Part shown: one piece after another, positions 24,051-33,878 of the stretch | How the letters are laid out: each line of letters begins with the position of its first letter | Position numbering within the stretch: the stretch's first letter is position 1 | DNA from: Solibacillus sp. FSL R7-0668 | GTDB lineage: Bacteria; Bacillota; Bacilli; Bacillales_A; Planococcaceae | Reading direction: 5' to 3' | Length of the DNA: 64,000 nucleotides | Assembly (NCBI RefSeq): GCF_038006205.1 | Contig: NZ_JBBOUU010000001.1 | Span: 183,501 to 247,500 of the forward strand | Notes under the pieces: generated by a model | Databases searched by the model: none | Told to the model about the DNA's origin: nothing | The model's input: only the letters and a program-made list of their open reading frames with translations | Program-made: the position numbers and the translations under genes

Positions 24051-25239
24051 GTCGCTCACCTCCATCTGATGAGGCAAGTGATTGTAAAATTACCCCTCGA
24101 ATTAATACCCCTTTTAATTTATTGTCTAAAACAACAGCGATTGGGGTTGGTGAGTCTGAAATGATTGATAAAATATCCTGTAAAATCGTATCCGGCGTAA
24201 CAGTTGGCATATCCTGACGTAAAATCGATTGTAAATTTTTCTCGCCACTTTTTACTAACGCAACGGCATCCTCTGCGGTAATATAGCCGAGGAAATTACG
24301 TTGTTTGTCAATTGCCAATAACACACTAATCTCTTCTTCACGCATGCGTTGTAGCGCCACTTTTGGCCCATCATGCTCGACATTAATCGTTACCGGACGA
24401 ATCATCGCATTTTCAGCAGTTAATACTTTCGAACGATCGACATCTTCTAAGAACGTTTGCACGTAATCATTCGATGGGTTCGTTAATATTTCTTCACCCG
24501 TACCTATTTGCACAATATGACCATCCTTCATAATGGCAATACGATCACCAATACGTAAGGCTTCATTTAAATCATGGGTAATAAATACGATTGTTTTTTG
24601 TAAGTTTACTTGTAAATCTAATAGCTCATCTTGCATTTCTTTACGAATAAGGGGATCGAGCGCAGAAAAAGCTTCATCCATTAAAATGATTTCTGTATCA
24701 TTTGCAAGTGCACGTGCTAAGCCAACACGTTGCTGCATCCCCCCCGATAATTGGCGCGGGAATTGGTCTTTATATGCTAATAGACCTGCATTTTGTAAAG
24801 CTTTTTCTGCTTTCAATCTTCGGTCTGCCTTTGGAACCCCTCTTATTTCTAAACCGTACTCTGCATTTTCTAAAATTGTGCGATGTGGAAACAAAGCGAA
24901 ATTTTGGAAGACCATGCTCATTTTTCGGCGACGAACTTCTTGTAAGTCCTTCTTCTTTAAATTTGTAATAACTTTGCCATCAATTCGGATTTCTCCAGAT
25001 GTTGGTTCAATTAATCGATTTAATAAACGAATTAAAGTTGATTTACCACTACCAGAGAGCCCCATAATGACGAAGATTTCGCCTTCTTCAATTTCAAGGT
25101 TTGCATTATAAACCCCTACTGTGGCGCCTGTTTTCTTTAAAATTTCTTCCTTTGAAAAGTTTTCATGCACCATTTTTAAAGCTTGGGCATTGTTCTTTCC
25201 AAAGATTTTGGTGACATTATTAATTTCTATTTTTGCCAT
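24043..25239 (-). CDS. opuAA: Glycine betaine ABC transporter ATPase with CBS domains
   Basis: This 398-residue ATPase powers betaine import. It has Walker [10 protein letters not shown] (about 59-67), the signature LSGGMQQR (about 164-171), Walker [14 protein letters not shown] and the switch His in FITHDLNEA. The C-terminal 115 residues form a tandem CBS module ([15 protein letters not shown]... and [15 protein letters not shown]), which in OpuA proteins senses ionic strength and/or c-di-AMP. It is the first gene of the operon; repeated AAGTNACAACT motifs upstream suggest repression by the adjacent BusR-like regulator. Confidence 0.93.
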   Translation of the reverse strand: MAKIEINNVTKIFGKNNAQALKMVHENFSKEEILKKTGATVGVYNANLEIEEGEIFVIMGLSGSGKSTLIRLLNRLIEPTSGEIRIDGKVITNLKKKDLQEVRRRKMSMVFQNFALFPHRTILENAEYGLEIRGVPKADRRLKAEKALQNAGLLAYKDQFPRQLSGGMQQRVGLARALANDTEIILMDEAFSALDPLIRKEMQDELLDLQVNLQKTIVFITHDLNEALRIGDRIAIMKDGHIVQIGTGEEILTNPSNDYVQTFLEDVDRSKVLTAENAMIRPVTINVEHDGPKVALQRMREEEISVLLAIDKQRNFLGYITAEDAVALVKSGEKNLQSILRQDMPTVTPDTILQDILSIISDSPTPIAVVLDNKLKGVLIRGVILQSLASSDGGERHE

Positions 25240-25267
25240 ATAACTAACTCACTTCCCTAAAAAAATA

Positions 25268-25345
25268 AAAGTAACAACTAGTAAAAAAAATCAAGTTGTC
25301 ACTTCCAACTACTTCATTGTTACATATAAGTTGTTACTTTGTCAA
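25268..25345 (-). promoter_or_regulatory. Putative BusR operator and promoter region of the opuA operon
   Basis: Three related motifs occur: AAAGTAACAACT (25268-25279), AAGTTGTCACTT (25293-25304) and AAGTTGTTACTT (25328-25339). The first two form an inverted pair with AGTAACA and TGTCACT 20 bases apart, close to the paired AGTGACA/TGTCACT layout reported for BusR. A minus-strand TTGACA (25345-25340) is the likely -35. Confidence 0.6.
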
Positions 25346-25396
25346 ATAGATGACATATATTACAAAGGAAACAGCTAACAGACATAATTTTTCAGC

Positions 25397-25432
25397 AAAA
25401 AAAAAATCACCCTACTACTGCTAGAGTGATTG
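25397..25432 (-). terminator. Terminator of the busR-like gene
   Basis: On the minus strand AATCACTCTAGCAG pairs with AGTAGGGTGATT and is followed by a long T-run. Confidence 0.85.
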
Positions 25433-25463
25433 TGAGTTACGTTTATTTGATTTGCCCGCGCAT

Positions 25464-26090
25464 TTAGCTCGTTAAAAATTGCTGCACGACGGAATAGCTT
25501 TGCTCATTGCCAATAAAATAGAGTACATCTCCAGCTTGTAAGATGGCATAAGGTCCTGGTGATAACAACAGCTCGGTTTGCTTTTTTATCGCAATAATCG
25601 TAGCACCTGTTTGTTGCCAAAAATGAAGCTCTCCAATGTTTTTATTTAAAAACTTACATTGATCGTTTACTTCTATTTGAAATGGAATGAATGGGTTAAT
25701 TGATTGAAGGCGATTTGTACGATTAATAAATTCAAACAGTGACTCTTGAATGCCTTCCAGTTCTTTTTTCTGTCTTTCAATACTATTCTCCAACTCATTT
25801 TGTAAAATGCGCACACTTTTCACATCTTTTAAGCGATGTACAAATTCTGCAGCTCGTTCATAGGACTGAATAATGACGCCACTGCCCCTTGTTGCCTCTA
25901 CAATATTTAAATCTTGTAAAACAGCAATGGCGCGGCGAGCGGTTTCAGCCGATACGCCATATTGTGTGGCAATGGAGGAACGCGCATAAATTTTTTCGCC
26001 TACTTCATATTTACCTTCGACAATTTTCCCTGCAATGTCCTCAGCAATTAATTGATATTTAGGCCGTTTCACCGGTAGCTTTTTTTCCAT
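25464..26090 (-). CDS. busR: BusR-like GntR/RCK_C transcriptional regulator
   Basis: This 208-residue protein has a GntR-type winged helix at about residues 8-75 (KYQLIAEDIAGKIVEGKYEVGEKIYARS...VSAETARRAIAVL). A coiled coil follows at about 85-120, then a C-terminal RCK_C/TrkA-C domain at about 130-205 (EVNDQCKFLNKNIGELHF...LLSPGPYAILQAGDVLYFIG). This order and length are those of BusR, which binds c-di-AMP and represses betaine transporter genes in streptococci and lactococci. Its location just upstream of opuA, in the same orientation with its own terminator, supports that role. Confidence 0.85.
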   Translation of the reverse strand: MEKKLPVKRPKYQLIAEDIAGKIVEGKYEVGEKIYARSSIATQYGVSAETARRAIAVLQDLNIVEATRGSGVIIQSYERAAEFVHRLKDVKSVRILQNELENSIERQKKELEGIQESLFEFINRTNRLQSINPFIPFQIEVNDQCKFLNKNIGELHFWQQTGATIIAIKKQTELLLSPGPYAILQAGDVLYFIGNEQSYSVVQQFLTS

Positions 26091-26238
26091 ATAAACTGAC
26101 TCCCTTTCTTCATAACATACATTGTACTATGGAAAATAAAAAACGCTATTATTATCTTATTTACTATTGCAGGAAAATGAAAAGAGTTATATTCACAATT
26201 CATTAAGGGCAAAAAAATTTTTATTATATTTTTAGTTT

Positions 26239-26270
26239 TTAACCTAATTTTAACCTTTGTATTTTAATGT
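26239..26270 (+). promoter_or_regulatory. Direct-repeat operator and promoter of the tail-collar/SLH operon
   Basis: TTAACC (26239-26244) and TTAACC (26250-26255) are 5 bases apart, with a -10-like TAATGT 9 bases further on (26265-26270). It matches the sites at 20047 and 62398 in sequence and spacing, including the flanking CTAATTTTAACCTTTG. Confidence 0.6.
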
Positions 26271-26294
26271 AGGGGGATAGGTGGGTGATGGATT

Positions 26295-26768
26295 ATGCTA
26301 CAGGTTGTAGATGCTTCGGCTAAAGACGAGTTGTTTCTTTACGAGCTGTATACTACGACGCGAGTGAATGATTTTATGATGTTGGGATTAGATAAACAGC
26401 AACTAGATGCTTTGCTACATATGCAATTCGAAGCACAACAACGTTCTTATGGTTGTAAGTTTCCCCAAGCAAAACAAGAGATTATTTACTATGGCGAGGT
26501 GAAAATTGGAAGAATGATGACAGCAAGCCAAAGAGAAAGCATTCATCTAATTGATATTTCCCTATTGCCTCATTTCAGAGGGAAAGGCTATGGCACTAAA
26601 TTAATACAAAAATTACTGCGTTCGGCGGTCATTCGAAATTTACCGGTTACGCTTCATGTAGCTACAGGAAATCCAGCTCAACGGTTATATGAACGGTGTG
26701 GCTTTTATGTGACGGGAGAAGCCCCGCCTTACATTGCTATGAAATGGGACAACTTTATTAAATATTAA
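26295..26768 (+). CDS. GNAT-family N-acetyltransferase
   Basis: This 157-residue acetyltransferase has the GNAT acetyl-CoA loop LPHFRGKGYGTKLIQKLL (about 95-112; the RGKGYG element is the Q/RxxGxG/A pyrophosphate loop) and the C-terminal NPAQRLYERCGF segment. The substrate is unknown. It is the first gene of an apparent operon: 14-20 bases separate it from the first of three tail-collar genes, and a GNAT gene beside such genes recurs in other bacteria as far as I recall. It may modify one of the surface proteins, but that is inference. Confidence 0.85.
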   Translation: MLQVVDASAKDELFLYELYTTTRVNDFMMLGLDKQQLDALLHMQFEAQQRSYGCKFPQAKQEIIYYGEVKIGRMMTASQRESIHLIDISLLPHFRGKGYGTKLIQKLLRSAVIRNLPVTLHVATGNPAQRLYERCGFYVTGEAPPYIAMKWDNFIKY

Positions 26769-26788
26769 ACTAATGGAGGAGAATGGAC

Positions 26789-27301
26789 ATGAGTGATTGT
26801 TATATCGGTGAAATACGTATGTTTTCAGGAAGCTATGCGCCACAAGGATGGGCGTTTTGCAATGGTCAAACACTACAGATAGCAGAAAATGAAGCACTTT
26901 TCGTATTAATTGGCACCACGTATGGTGGAGATGGCATGACAACCTTTTCTTTACCTGATTTGCAGGGTAGGGTACCAATTCATCAAAATTCACAGTATGC
27001 AATTGGTAGTAAGGATGGAACAGAAACAGTTACATTGACACAAGCGCAGCTTCCAGCACATACACATCTGTTGAATGTTAATAATGAAGCGAATGATTCT
27101 TCGCAAAGCTCACCAGCTAATCACGTATGGGGGGTCTCAGATATTAACAACTATCAGACTAATGTAACAAGTAATTTAGTACAGATGAATACAAATCTCA
27201 TAACGCCGGTTGGAGGGAATCAACCCCATGACAATATGATGCCGTCATTGGCGATTAATTTTATTATTGCATTACAGGGAATCTTCCCCTCACAGGGATA
27301 G
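26789..27301 (+). CDS. Tail-collar domain protein (MdpB-like), copy 1
   Basis: This 170-residue protein of the phage tail collar / microcystin-dependent (MdpB) family starts at the ATG at 26789, 8 bases after GGAGGA; an ATG 6 bases earlier is too close to it. The N-terminal signature YIGEIRMFSGSYAPQGWAFCNGQTL is followed by TYGGDGMTTFSLPDLQGRVPIH (about 45-66) and the C-terminal PHDNMMPSLAINFIIALQG. There is no signal peptide. Such proteins form trimeric fibre tips in phages, but this cluster lacks other phage genes. The three tandem copies are clearly paralogous. Confidence 0.88.
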   Translation: MSDCYIGEIRMFSGSYAPQGWAFCNGQTLQIAENEALFVLIGTTYGGDGMTTFSLPDLQGRVPIHQNSQYAIGSKDGTETVTLTQAQLPAHTHLLNVNNEANDSSQSSPANHVWGVSDINNYQTNVTSNLVQMNTNLITPVGGNQPHDNMMPSLAINFIIALQGIFPSQG

Positions 27302-27317
27302 GAAGGAGTGAGCACTA

Positions 27318-27824
27318 ATGGCAGAACCATTTTTAGGAGAGGTTAGACAGTTTGCATTCGGAATTATTCCAAAAGGATGGCTTCCATGCAATGGACAACT
27401 ATTATCCATTCAACAAAACCAAGCACTTTATTCACTTTTAGGAACAATGTATGGAGGAAATGGTACTACAAATTTTGCTGTACCTAATTTACAAGGTAGA
27501 GTACCACTGCATAAAGGAAATACGATTACGTATGGAGTAGCAGGTGGTGAGGCAATGCATACATTAATGATCAATGAAATCCCTACCCATACACACCAGG
27601 TCAATGCTAATGCTGACATTGGAACCCAGTCTTCACCGAAAGACAATGCATGGGGGTTAGTAAATGGACGTTCTATTTACGCAACAATACCGAACGCAGA
27701 TATGACGATGAATGTAGCTGCAATGACAGTTACAGGGCAAAGTAACGCACATAACAATATGCAACCTTATTTAACAATATCATTTTGTATCGCAGTTCAA
27801 GGAATTTTCCCACCAAGAAACTAA
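27318..27824 (+). CDS. Tail-collar domain protein (MdpB-like), copy 2
   Basis: This 168-residue paralogue starts 16 bases after the previous gene, with GGAAGGAGTGA upstream. It has the same blocks: FLGEVRQFAFGIIPKGWLPCNGQLL, MYGGNGTTNFAVPNLQGRVPLH and HNNMQPYLTISFCIAVQG. It has no signal peptide or membrane helix. Divergence from copies 1 and 3 is spread evenly, suggesting an old triplication kept for distinct roles, perhaps a heterotrimer. Confidence 0.88.
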   Translation: MAEPFLGEVRQFAFGIIPKGWLPCNGQLLSIQQNQALYSLLGTMYGGNGTTNFAVPNLQGRVPLHKGNTITYGVAGGEAMHTLMINEIPTHTHQVNANADIGTQSSPKDNAWGLVNGRSIYATIPNADMTMNVAAMTVTGQSNAHNNMQPYLTISFCIAVQGIFPPRN

Positions 27825-27837
27825 GGAGGAATGAAAA

Positions 27838-28365
27838 ATGGCAGAAGCATATACAGGCGAAATTAGAATATTTGCTGGTACCTTCCCTCCCTATGGTTGG
27901 GCGATGTGTGATGGGTCACAATTGTCAATTCAGCAAAATACAGCTTTATTCGCTATTATTGGTACAACGTATGGCGGGGATGGTAAAACCTACTTTAACC
28001 TACCTGATTTAAGGGAACGTGCACCAATGCATTATGGGCATGGGGGTGGGCTTACACCAAGAATTATAGGAGAGATGGTTGGTTCAAGTACAGTCACACT
28101 AAACACTACAGAACTTCCTAGACACAAACATATCGCACAAGGTTCATCACAGGCTACGGGTGGCGTAGTTAGCCCTGCTAATGCTATATGGGGAGGTTCA
28201 TCTCCATTTTCCAAAAACCCTTATGTTAATACGGCTAATCCTACTCCTATGAATGCGACAATTATGCAGTCACAAGGGGGAGGGCAACCTCATAACAACA
28301 TGCAACCCTATTTAGCAATGAATTTTATCATTTGTTTGCAAGGGAATTTTCCACCGAGACCATAG
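27838..28365 (+). CDS. Tail-collar domain protein (MdpB-like), copy 3
   Basis: This 175-residue paralogue starts 13 bases after copy 2, with AAGGAGGAAT upstream. Its blocks are YTGEIRIFAGTFPPYGWAMCDGSQL, TYGGDGKTYFNLPDLRERAPMHYG and HNNMQPYLAMNFIICLQGNFPPRP. The middle is longer and Ser/Pro-rich (GGVVSPANAIWGGSSPFSKNP). The giant SLH protein gene follows after 32 bases, in the same direction and probably the same transcript. Confidence 0.88.
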   Translation: MAEAYTGEIRIFAGTFPPYGWAMCDGSQLSIQQNTALFAIIGTTYGGDGKTYFNLPDLRERAPMHYGHGGGLTPRIIGEMVGSSTVTLNTTELPRHKHIAQGSSQATGGVVSPANAIWGGSSPFSKNPYVNTANPTPMNATIMQSQGGGQPHNNMQPYLAMNFIICLQGNFPPRP

Positions 28366-28397
28366 AAATTTAAGTAACATGAGAAAGAGGTGAAAGC

Positions 28398-31300
28398 GTG
28401 ATTTTGGACTCATTTCCCAAAAAGATGCTGCATAAAAGTTTTATCTTGACTACAATTCTATTCTTGATTTTTTCTATGTTAGGGATTCAGCCAGCTAAAG
28501 CGAGTACATCTGTGAAGTTAACACCTGTTAAGCAGTTGAATGTACAAAAAAATAATACTGACGGCTCCTTTCTTGACGTAAATACTGATCCAGATATTTT
28601 TGACATATACTATCGTAATGATTCTGTTAAGAACAAAAATTACGGAAGTATGACTTTCAGCGGTGTTGATACAACGAAAAGTATTACTTCAGCAATCCTT
28701 AAATTGCAAGTAGTAAATAATAATGATGGAAAGGAATCCAAACTTCGTATTGATTTAGGTTCGAATAGCGCAGAACTTACTTCTGGATTCCCAGCTTTAG
28801 TAGAAACCATGGGGAGGGAAGTAGCTGTTCCGAAGCACGAAGAACCTCGTTTATATCAAATTGATGTAAAGGACTATTTAGAAAGTTTGTCTCCGTCTGA
28901 AAGGGCGAATCCGATATTTATCATGTCGAGTGATTCTTCCAACATGACTGTAGTAAAGTCAGGAAACACTGTGGGGCGCGAGTACGATCCGTATCTTGAG
29001 ATTACGTATGGAGCTGAATCTAATAGTGCCCCAACGGACATCGCACTAAGTTCGTCATCCGTAGAGGAAAATAAACCTGTGGGTACGGCAGTGGGTATGT
29101 TAAGTGCAATAGATCCAGATGCAGGAGATAGCTTTACGTATAGTTTAGTAGCAGGTACAGGAGATACAGATAATAGCAGCTTTACGATTACAGGCACTCA
29201 GCTAAAAACAGCACAGTCCTTCGATTACGAAACGAAGAGTAGTTATAGTATTCGAGTTCGTGTTACGGACAGTACTGGTAATCCGTTTGAAAAAGCTCTT
29301 ACAATCAATGTCACAGATGTTAATGAACATACTGGACCGACTATCGTATCGTTGTCACCAGTCAACAATGCATCGGGTGTTCCCATTAGTTCGAATTTAA
29401 CAATGACTTTTAATGAAGCGGTCACGACAGCTTCAGGGAATATTTATATAGTTAGAAATAGTGATCAAGCCATTGTCCAAACCATTGCTGCATCCTCACC
29501 GAGCATTGTCTCCAATGGAACAATTGTTACGATTGACCTGCCAACTGATTTAGCAAGTGGTATGGCGTATCATGTGAAAATGGATGCGGGTGCATTTAAG
29601 AATGCTGCACAGCAAGATTTTCAAGGGATTGCAGATGCCATGACATGGGGTTTTACAACTGTTACACAAAGTGCAAATGCGGATTTGAGCGGTTTAACCC
29701 TATCACAGGGCATATTAAGCCCAGCCTTTGCATTAGGAATGATGAGTTATAATGCAAGTGTTGATAATAGTGTAACAGGTATAACTGTGACACCGACAGC
29801 AGCAGATAACAAGTCAAAAATTCAAATTAATGGTGCAACTGTTACTAATGGTCAGGCAAGTAGCAATATTAGCTTGAATCCGGGTTTAAACACAATTACG
29901 ATTGTCGTGACAGCAGAGAATGGCAATAAAAAAACGTATATATTGGTAATAGAGAGAGCCATAGCGGCAACTATTGAACCTGCACCGACAGTTCCAACTA
30001 ATATCGTAACGGTTGAAGATACGAGATCAGGAAATATTTTGATTATAGGTGCACTGGATACAAAGTTCTTTATAGTTAGCGGCATAACAGGTGGTAAACT
30101 GTATAAAGCAAATGGCCCAATAGAAATTATGAACGGTGATTTTATTACTACAGCTGAGGGAAGTGCGGGTTTGCAGTTTATGCCTAACCTTGATGCAAAT
30201 GGAACTACAGGTTTTGGCTTCAATGTGCAAGCGGCTCGTGACAATGCGGGTGCCGGGTTAAGTAGTGCGACACTGGTACAGATAAAAGTCACCGAAGTAA
30301 ATGATGCACCGATTGCTGTAAACGACACACTTAGTGATCTGGATGAAACGGAAACGGTTAAAACTATACCGTTTTCCGATTTACTTGCAAATGATTTACC
30401 AGGACCGCCCAATGAATTAGGACAAATACTTACCATTACAAAAGTTGAGTCTACTTTCGGAGGTACTGCTGAAATTCTTGGCAATAATATTAAATTTACA
30501 CGTACGCCTGGTTATATAGGGACGGCAAGTTTTAAGTATACGGTAACAGATAATGGTACTACAAATGATTTTCTTGAATCTAAAAGTTCTCAGGCGACAG
30601 CAACCTTTCAAGTTTTAAAGAAGGTGGATAAGCCAACTGTTACACCTGCAATTACGGATGAAGATAGACAGTCTACATCGGGTTTGGTGATTAACCCTAC
30701 AAATACAGGAGACCCAGCAACGACCCACTTCAAAATTTCAAATATTAAAAACGGTAAACTGTATTTGAATGATGGGACAACGCAAATTGCGGAGGGGTCG
30801 TTTATTACGGTTGCACAGGGTACTGCTGGGTTGAAGTTTACACCTGATGCTAATTTATTTACGACAGCAACGACTACATTTGGCTTTGATGTTCAAGCTG
30901 CACCAGGAACGGATGGCAGACTATTAAGTGATGTTGTTTCGGCAATTATCACTGTAAACTTTGTAAATGATGCACCAACTATTGCAATTCCAATAAGCAA
31001 TCCCCAAGTTATTGTAGGAAAAAGCAATAGTATCGATGTTAGCAATACGTTTTCGGATGTTGACGGGGACACACTAACGTTAACAGTAGAATCTCATGCA
31101 TCAAATGTTGCATCTGTGCAGCTCAATCAGCAGCAGTTAACGATACAAGGGCTAGCAGTTGGCACAGCCGATATTACTGTAATAGCAATTGATAATCATG
31201 GTGTAATGGTGACAGATACATTTACCGTCTTTATAACGAACACGAATCCTGTTTTTCCAAGTCCCACAATTACTGAAACCGTAGAAGCAGGTAAAACAGT

Positions 31301-33839
31301 TTCAGGTGCGGTTGTCGCGACTGATGTAGATGGGCATGTGCTGACGTATAGTAATGTGACTAGTCCATCATTTGGTAGTCTTAATGTAATTGATGATGGC
31401 ACGTGGACTTACACAAATAGTTTAGGTTCTGGTAGAAATGATAGCTTCAAAATTCAGGTAAGTGATAGCTATGGAGGAACAGCTGAAATTACAGTGAATA
31501 TAACGGTAAAGGTATCGTCGTATACAGTAAGCTTTGATGTGGATGGAGGAAGTGTGGTAGCGTCCCAAGCCATTGCAGATGGAGGGAAAGTAACAACTCC
31601 AACAACCCCAACAAAGGCAGGTTATACGTTCGGTGGTTGGTATACAAGTAGCGCATATACAACGCCGTTTGATTTCGATAAAGGTATCACTGCGAACACA
31701 GTGGTGTATGCGAAATGGATAGCGATTCCAATCCCAGTTTCACATACAGTAAGCTTCGATGTAGACGCAGGAAGTGCGGTAGCGTCTCAAACCATTGCGG
31801 ATGGAGAGAAAGCAACACTACCTACACCACCAACAAAGGCAGGTCATATGTTCGGTGGCTGGTATACAAGCAACGCGTATACAACGGTATTTGACTTCAA
31901 CAGTACTATCACAGCGAATACGGTAGTATATGCAAAATGGATAAAGATCCCAATCCCAATCTCGCACACAGTGAGCTTTAATGTGGATGGAGGAAGTGCG
32001 GTAGCGCCCCAAACGATTGTGGATGGAGGAAAAGTAACAGCACCAGCAACGCCGACAAAGGCAGGCTATACTTTCGGTGGTTGGTATAAAGAAACGTCAT
32101 TTGCTACTGAATGGAACTTTGCAACAAATATAGTGGATGCGAACACAACGCTGTATGCACGTTGGATTCGCAATTTTACACCTCCAACAGATTCGGAAGC
32201 AGTAGCGAAGGCGAAAGCAACACTGATAATTGGCTATAGTACAGGGGATAGTGCAACGAGTATCACGCAAAAACTGACATTGCCCGTTATGGGTGAAGAG
32301 GGCACAACGGTAAGTTGGACATCTAGTAATCCAACAGTTGTGACAGAGAATGGGGTTGTACAGCGACCGTCAGTAGATGATAGTACGGTCATACTAACGG
32401 CTACAATTGTTAAAGGTAATGTGAAGGAAACGAAGCAATTTATAGTGGTAGTGAAAGGTTATAATGATCGATATCCATCAGTGACATCAACACCAGATTC
32501 ACCACCATCTAATACGGAGCAGATTGTTGTAGATGTTATGAGTGGAAGTGGCGGGGTTGTTTCAACAGTTACTATAAAACGTACGAAAAATGCGGACGGG
32601 ACATTTAACGATGTCGTGACGTTAACGGAGCAGAGTGCAAGAGATGTCGTTGCGAAGTTGAAGGAAAACGGGGCCAATAATGCTCGTATAATCATTCCAG
32701 ATCAACAAGACAAAGTGAATGAAGTCTATATCCCGATTCCGAAAAATGTTATGGCGATTCTAAAAGATGGGAAAGTAAATGTTGAAATGGTTATCCATAA
32801 TGTGCGAATCACCATTCCAGTAAGTTCATTTGAGCTACTGATGGATGATATGTATTTCCGTGTGGTGCCGATGAAAGCACAGGCGGGGCAAAGTGAAATT
32901 TTAGAGCGCGCAAGAAAAGAAGCGCGTGTAATAGAGGGCGTGGACAGCACTGTGATTCATATACTCGGTCGTCCGATGAAAATTGAGACGAATCTGCAAA
33001 ATCGCCCAGTCGAACTTACATTGCCATTACCTACTGATGTAACAAAAGAACAGTTAAATCACTTAGAAATTTATATCGAGCATAGTGATGTCACGAAGGA
33101 AATGGTTAGTGGAAAAATTGTGACGCTTGCAGATGGAAAATGGGGCATTCAATTTACAGTGCAGAAGTTCTCAACATTTACTGTACTATATATGCCGAAG
33201 AAAGAAGTAGTAGAGGAAGAAGTGCCTGAGGAGATTCTACCAGAAGAAGCGAAAAACCCGTATATTCAAGGCTACACTGATGGCACATTCCGACCAAATA
33301 CGCATATTACGCGTGCACAAATGGCGGTGATGTTAGCACGTAATTTAAGCGACAATGATATGCCAGCTTCGTCTAAGGTTTCTTATTCGGATACAGCCGC
33401 ATCGTGGTCAAAGGATGAGATTGAGTATGTTCGGGCACAAGGCATTATGAATGGACGTGCAGACGGAAAGTTTGGTCCGAATGAGGCGATTACACGTGCG
33501 CAAATGGCAGCAATCGCAATACGTTGGATTGACAAGCAATGTGCAGCAGATGATACAGCCGCGTATTGTACAGGAGATACTACAAATATTACATTTAATG
33601 ATGTGAACAGTCAGCACTGGGCTGCGACCTACATTGAGAAAATTAGTGCACTTGGCATTATGACAGGCATGAATGCATCTAGATTTAATCCAGAAGGTAC
33701 TTTAACACGTGCACAGGCCGTAAAAGTGTTAAATCGTTTGTTTGAACGAGATTTAGCGACAAATGAAGTACCGCTTTTCTCAGATGTGCCAAGAAATCAT
33801 TGGGCATTCGATGAGATCCAAGCTGCAGCAAAGAAATAA
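28398..33839 (+). CDS. Giant multidomain SLH surface protein (1813 aa)
   Basis: GTG start behind AAAGAGGTGA. A signal peptide ends near residue 37 (QPAKAS). Domains in order: a DNRLRE/CBM-like lectin-type domain (about 40-205), a cadherin repeat (about 207-308, with DPDAGD calcium motifs), a Big_5 Ig-like domain (about 312-425), a cadherin-like beta-sandwich (about 430-520), several cadherin-like tandem or VCBS-type modules to about 1040, three Flg_new/InlB-type repeats (each ending YAKW or YARW, about 1042-1255), an atrophied bacterial Ig domain, an alpha/beta segment, and three SLH domains (about 1630-1813) for wall attachment. It resembles adhesins and probably works with the three tail-collar proteins encoded just upstream. 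A terminator follows immediately. Confidence 0.88.
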   Translation: MILDSFPKKMLHKSFILTTILFLIFSMLGIQPAKASTSVKLTPVKQLNVQKNNTDGSFLDVNTDPDIFDIYYRNDSVKNKNYGSMTFSGVDTTKSITSAILKLQVVNNNDGKESKLRIDLGSNSAELTSGFPALVETMGREVAVPKHEEPRLYQIDVKDYLESLSPSERANPIFIMSSDSSNMTVVKSGNTVGREYDPYLEITYGAESNSAPTDIALSSSSVEENKPVGTAVGMLSAIDPDAGDSFTYSLVAGTGDTDNSSFTITGTQLKTAQSFDYETKSSYSIRVRVTDSTGNPFEKALTINVTDVNEHTGPTIVSLSPVNNASGVPISSNLTMTFNEAVTTASGNIYIVRNSDQAIVQTIAASSPSIVSNGTIVTIDLPTDLASGMAYHVKMDAGAFKNAAQQDFQGIADAMTWGFTTVTQSANADLSGLTLSQGILSPAFALGMMSYNASVDNSVTGITVTPTAADNKSKIQINGATVTNGQASSNISLNPGLNTITIVVTAENGNKKTYILVIERAIAATIEPAPTVPTNIVTVEDTRSGNILIIGALDTKFFIVSGITGGKLYKANGPIEIMNGDFITTAEGSAGLQFMPNLDANGTTGFGFNVQAARDNAGAGLSSATLVQIKVTEVNDAPIAVNDTLSDLDETETVKTIPFSDLLANDLPGPPNELGQILTITKVESTFGGTAEILGNNIKFTRTPGYIGTASFKYTVTDNGTTNDFLESKSSQATATFQVLKKVDKPTVTPAITDEDRQSTSGLVINPTNTGDPATTHFKISNIKNGKLYLNDGTTQIAEGSFITVAQGTAGLKFTPDANLFTTATTTFGFDVQAAPGTDGRLLSDVVSAIITVNFVNDAPTIAIPISNPQVIVGKSNSIDVSNTFSDVDGDTLTLTVESHASNVASVQLNQQQLTIQGLAVGTADITVIAIDNHGVMVTDTFTVFITNTNPVFPSPTITETVEAGKTVSGAVVATDVDGHVLTYSNVTSPSFGSLNVIDDGTWTYTNSLGSGRNDSFKIQVSDSYGGTAEITVNITVKVSSYTVSFDVDGGSVVASQAIADGGKVTTPTTPTKAGYTFGGWYTSSAYTTPFDFDKGITANTVVYAKWIAIPIPVSHTVSFDVDAGSAVASQTIADGEKATLPTPPTKAGHMFGGWYTSNAYTTVFDFNSTITANTVVYAKWIKIPIPISHTVSFNVDGGSAVAPQTIVDGGKVTAPATPTKAGYTFGGWYKETSFATEWNFATNIVDANTTLYARWIRNFTPPTDSEAVAKAKATLIIGYSTGDSATSITQKLTLPVMGEEGTTVSWTSSNPTVVTENGVVQRPSVDDSTVILTATIVKGNVKETKQFIVVVKGYNDRYPSVTSTPDSPPSNTEQIVVDVMSGSGGVVSTVTIKRTKNADGTFNDVVTLTEQSARDVVAKLKENGANNARIIIPDQQDKVNEVYIPIPKNVMAILKDGKVNVEMVIHNVRITIPVSSFELLMDDMYFRVVPMKAQAGQSEILERARKEARVIEGVDSTVIHILGRPMKIETNLQNRPVELTLPLPTDVTKEQLNHLEIYIEHSDVTKEMVSGKIVTLADGKWGIQFTVQKFSTFTVLYMPKKEVVEEEVPEEILPEEAKNPYIQGYTDGTFRPNTHITRAQMAVMLARNLSDNDMPASSKVSYSDTAASWSKDEIEYVRAQGIMNGRADGKFGPNEAITRAQMAAIAIRWIDKQCAADDTAAYCTGDTTNITFNDVNSQHWAATYIEKISALGIMTGMNASRFNPEGTLTRAQAVKVLNRLFERDLATNEVPLFSDVPRNHWAFDEIQAAAKK

Positions 33840-33846
33840 TCTATCG

Positions 33847-33878
33847 AGGCTGACGTGATTCATTGCGTCAGCCTTTTG
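33847..33878 (+). terminator. Terminator of the tail-collar/SLH operon
   Basis: AGGCTGACG pairs with CGTCAGCCT around a short loop, followed by TTTG. The dispersed repeat head starts directly at its end. Confidence 0.8.

Noticed and set aside
26789-28365. Prophage or tailocin tail genes
   Set aside because: Only tail-collar proteins are present. No capsid, sheath, tape measure, holin or integrase gene is nearby, and an SLH protein gene completes the operon.
29852-30484. 210-residue minus-strand frame inside the giant SLH gene
   Set aside because: It is opposite a well-supported coding frame, shows no recognisable domain and has no ribosome site.
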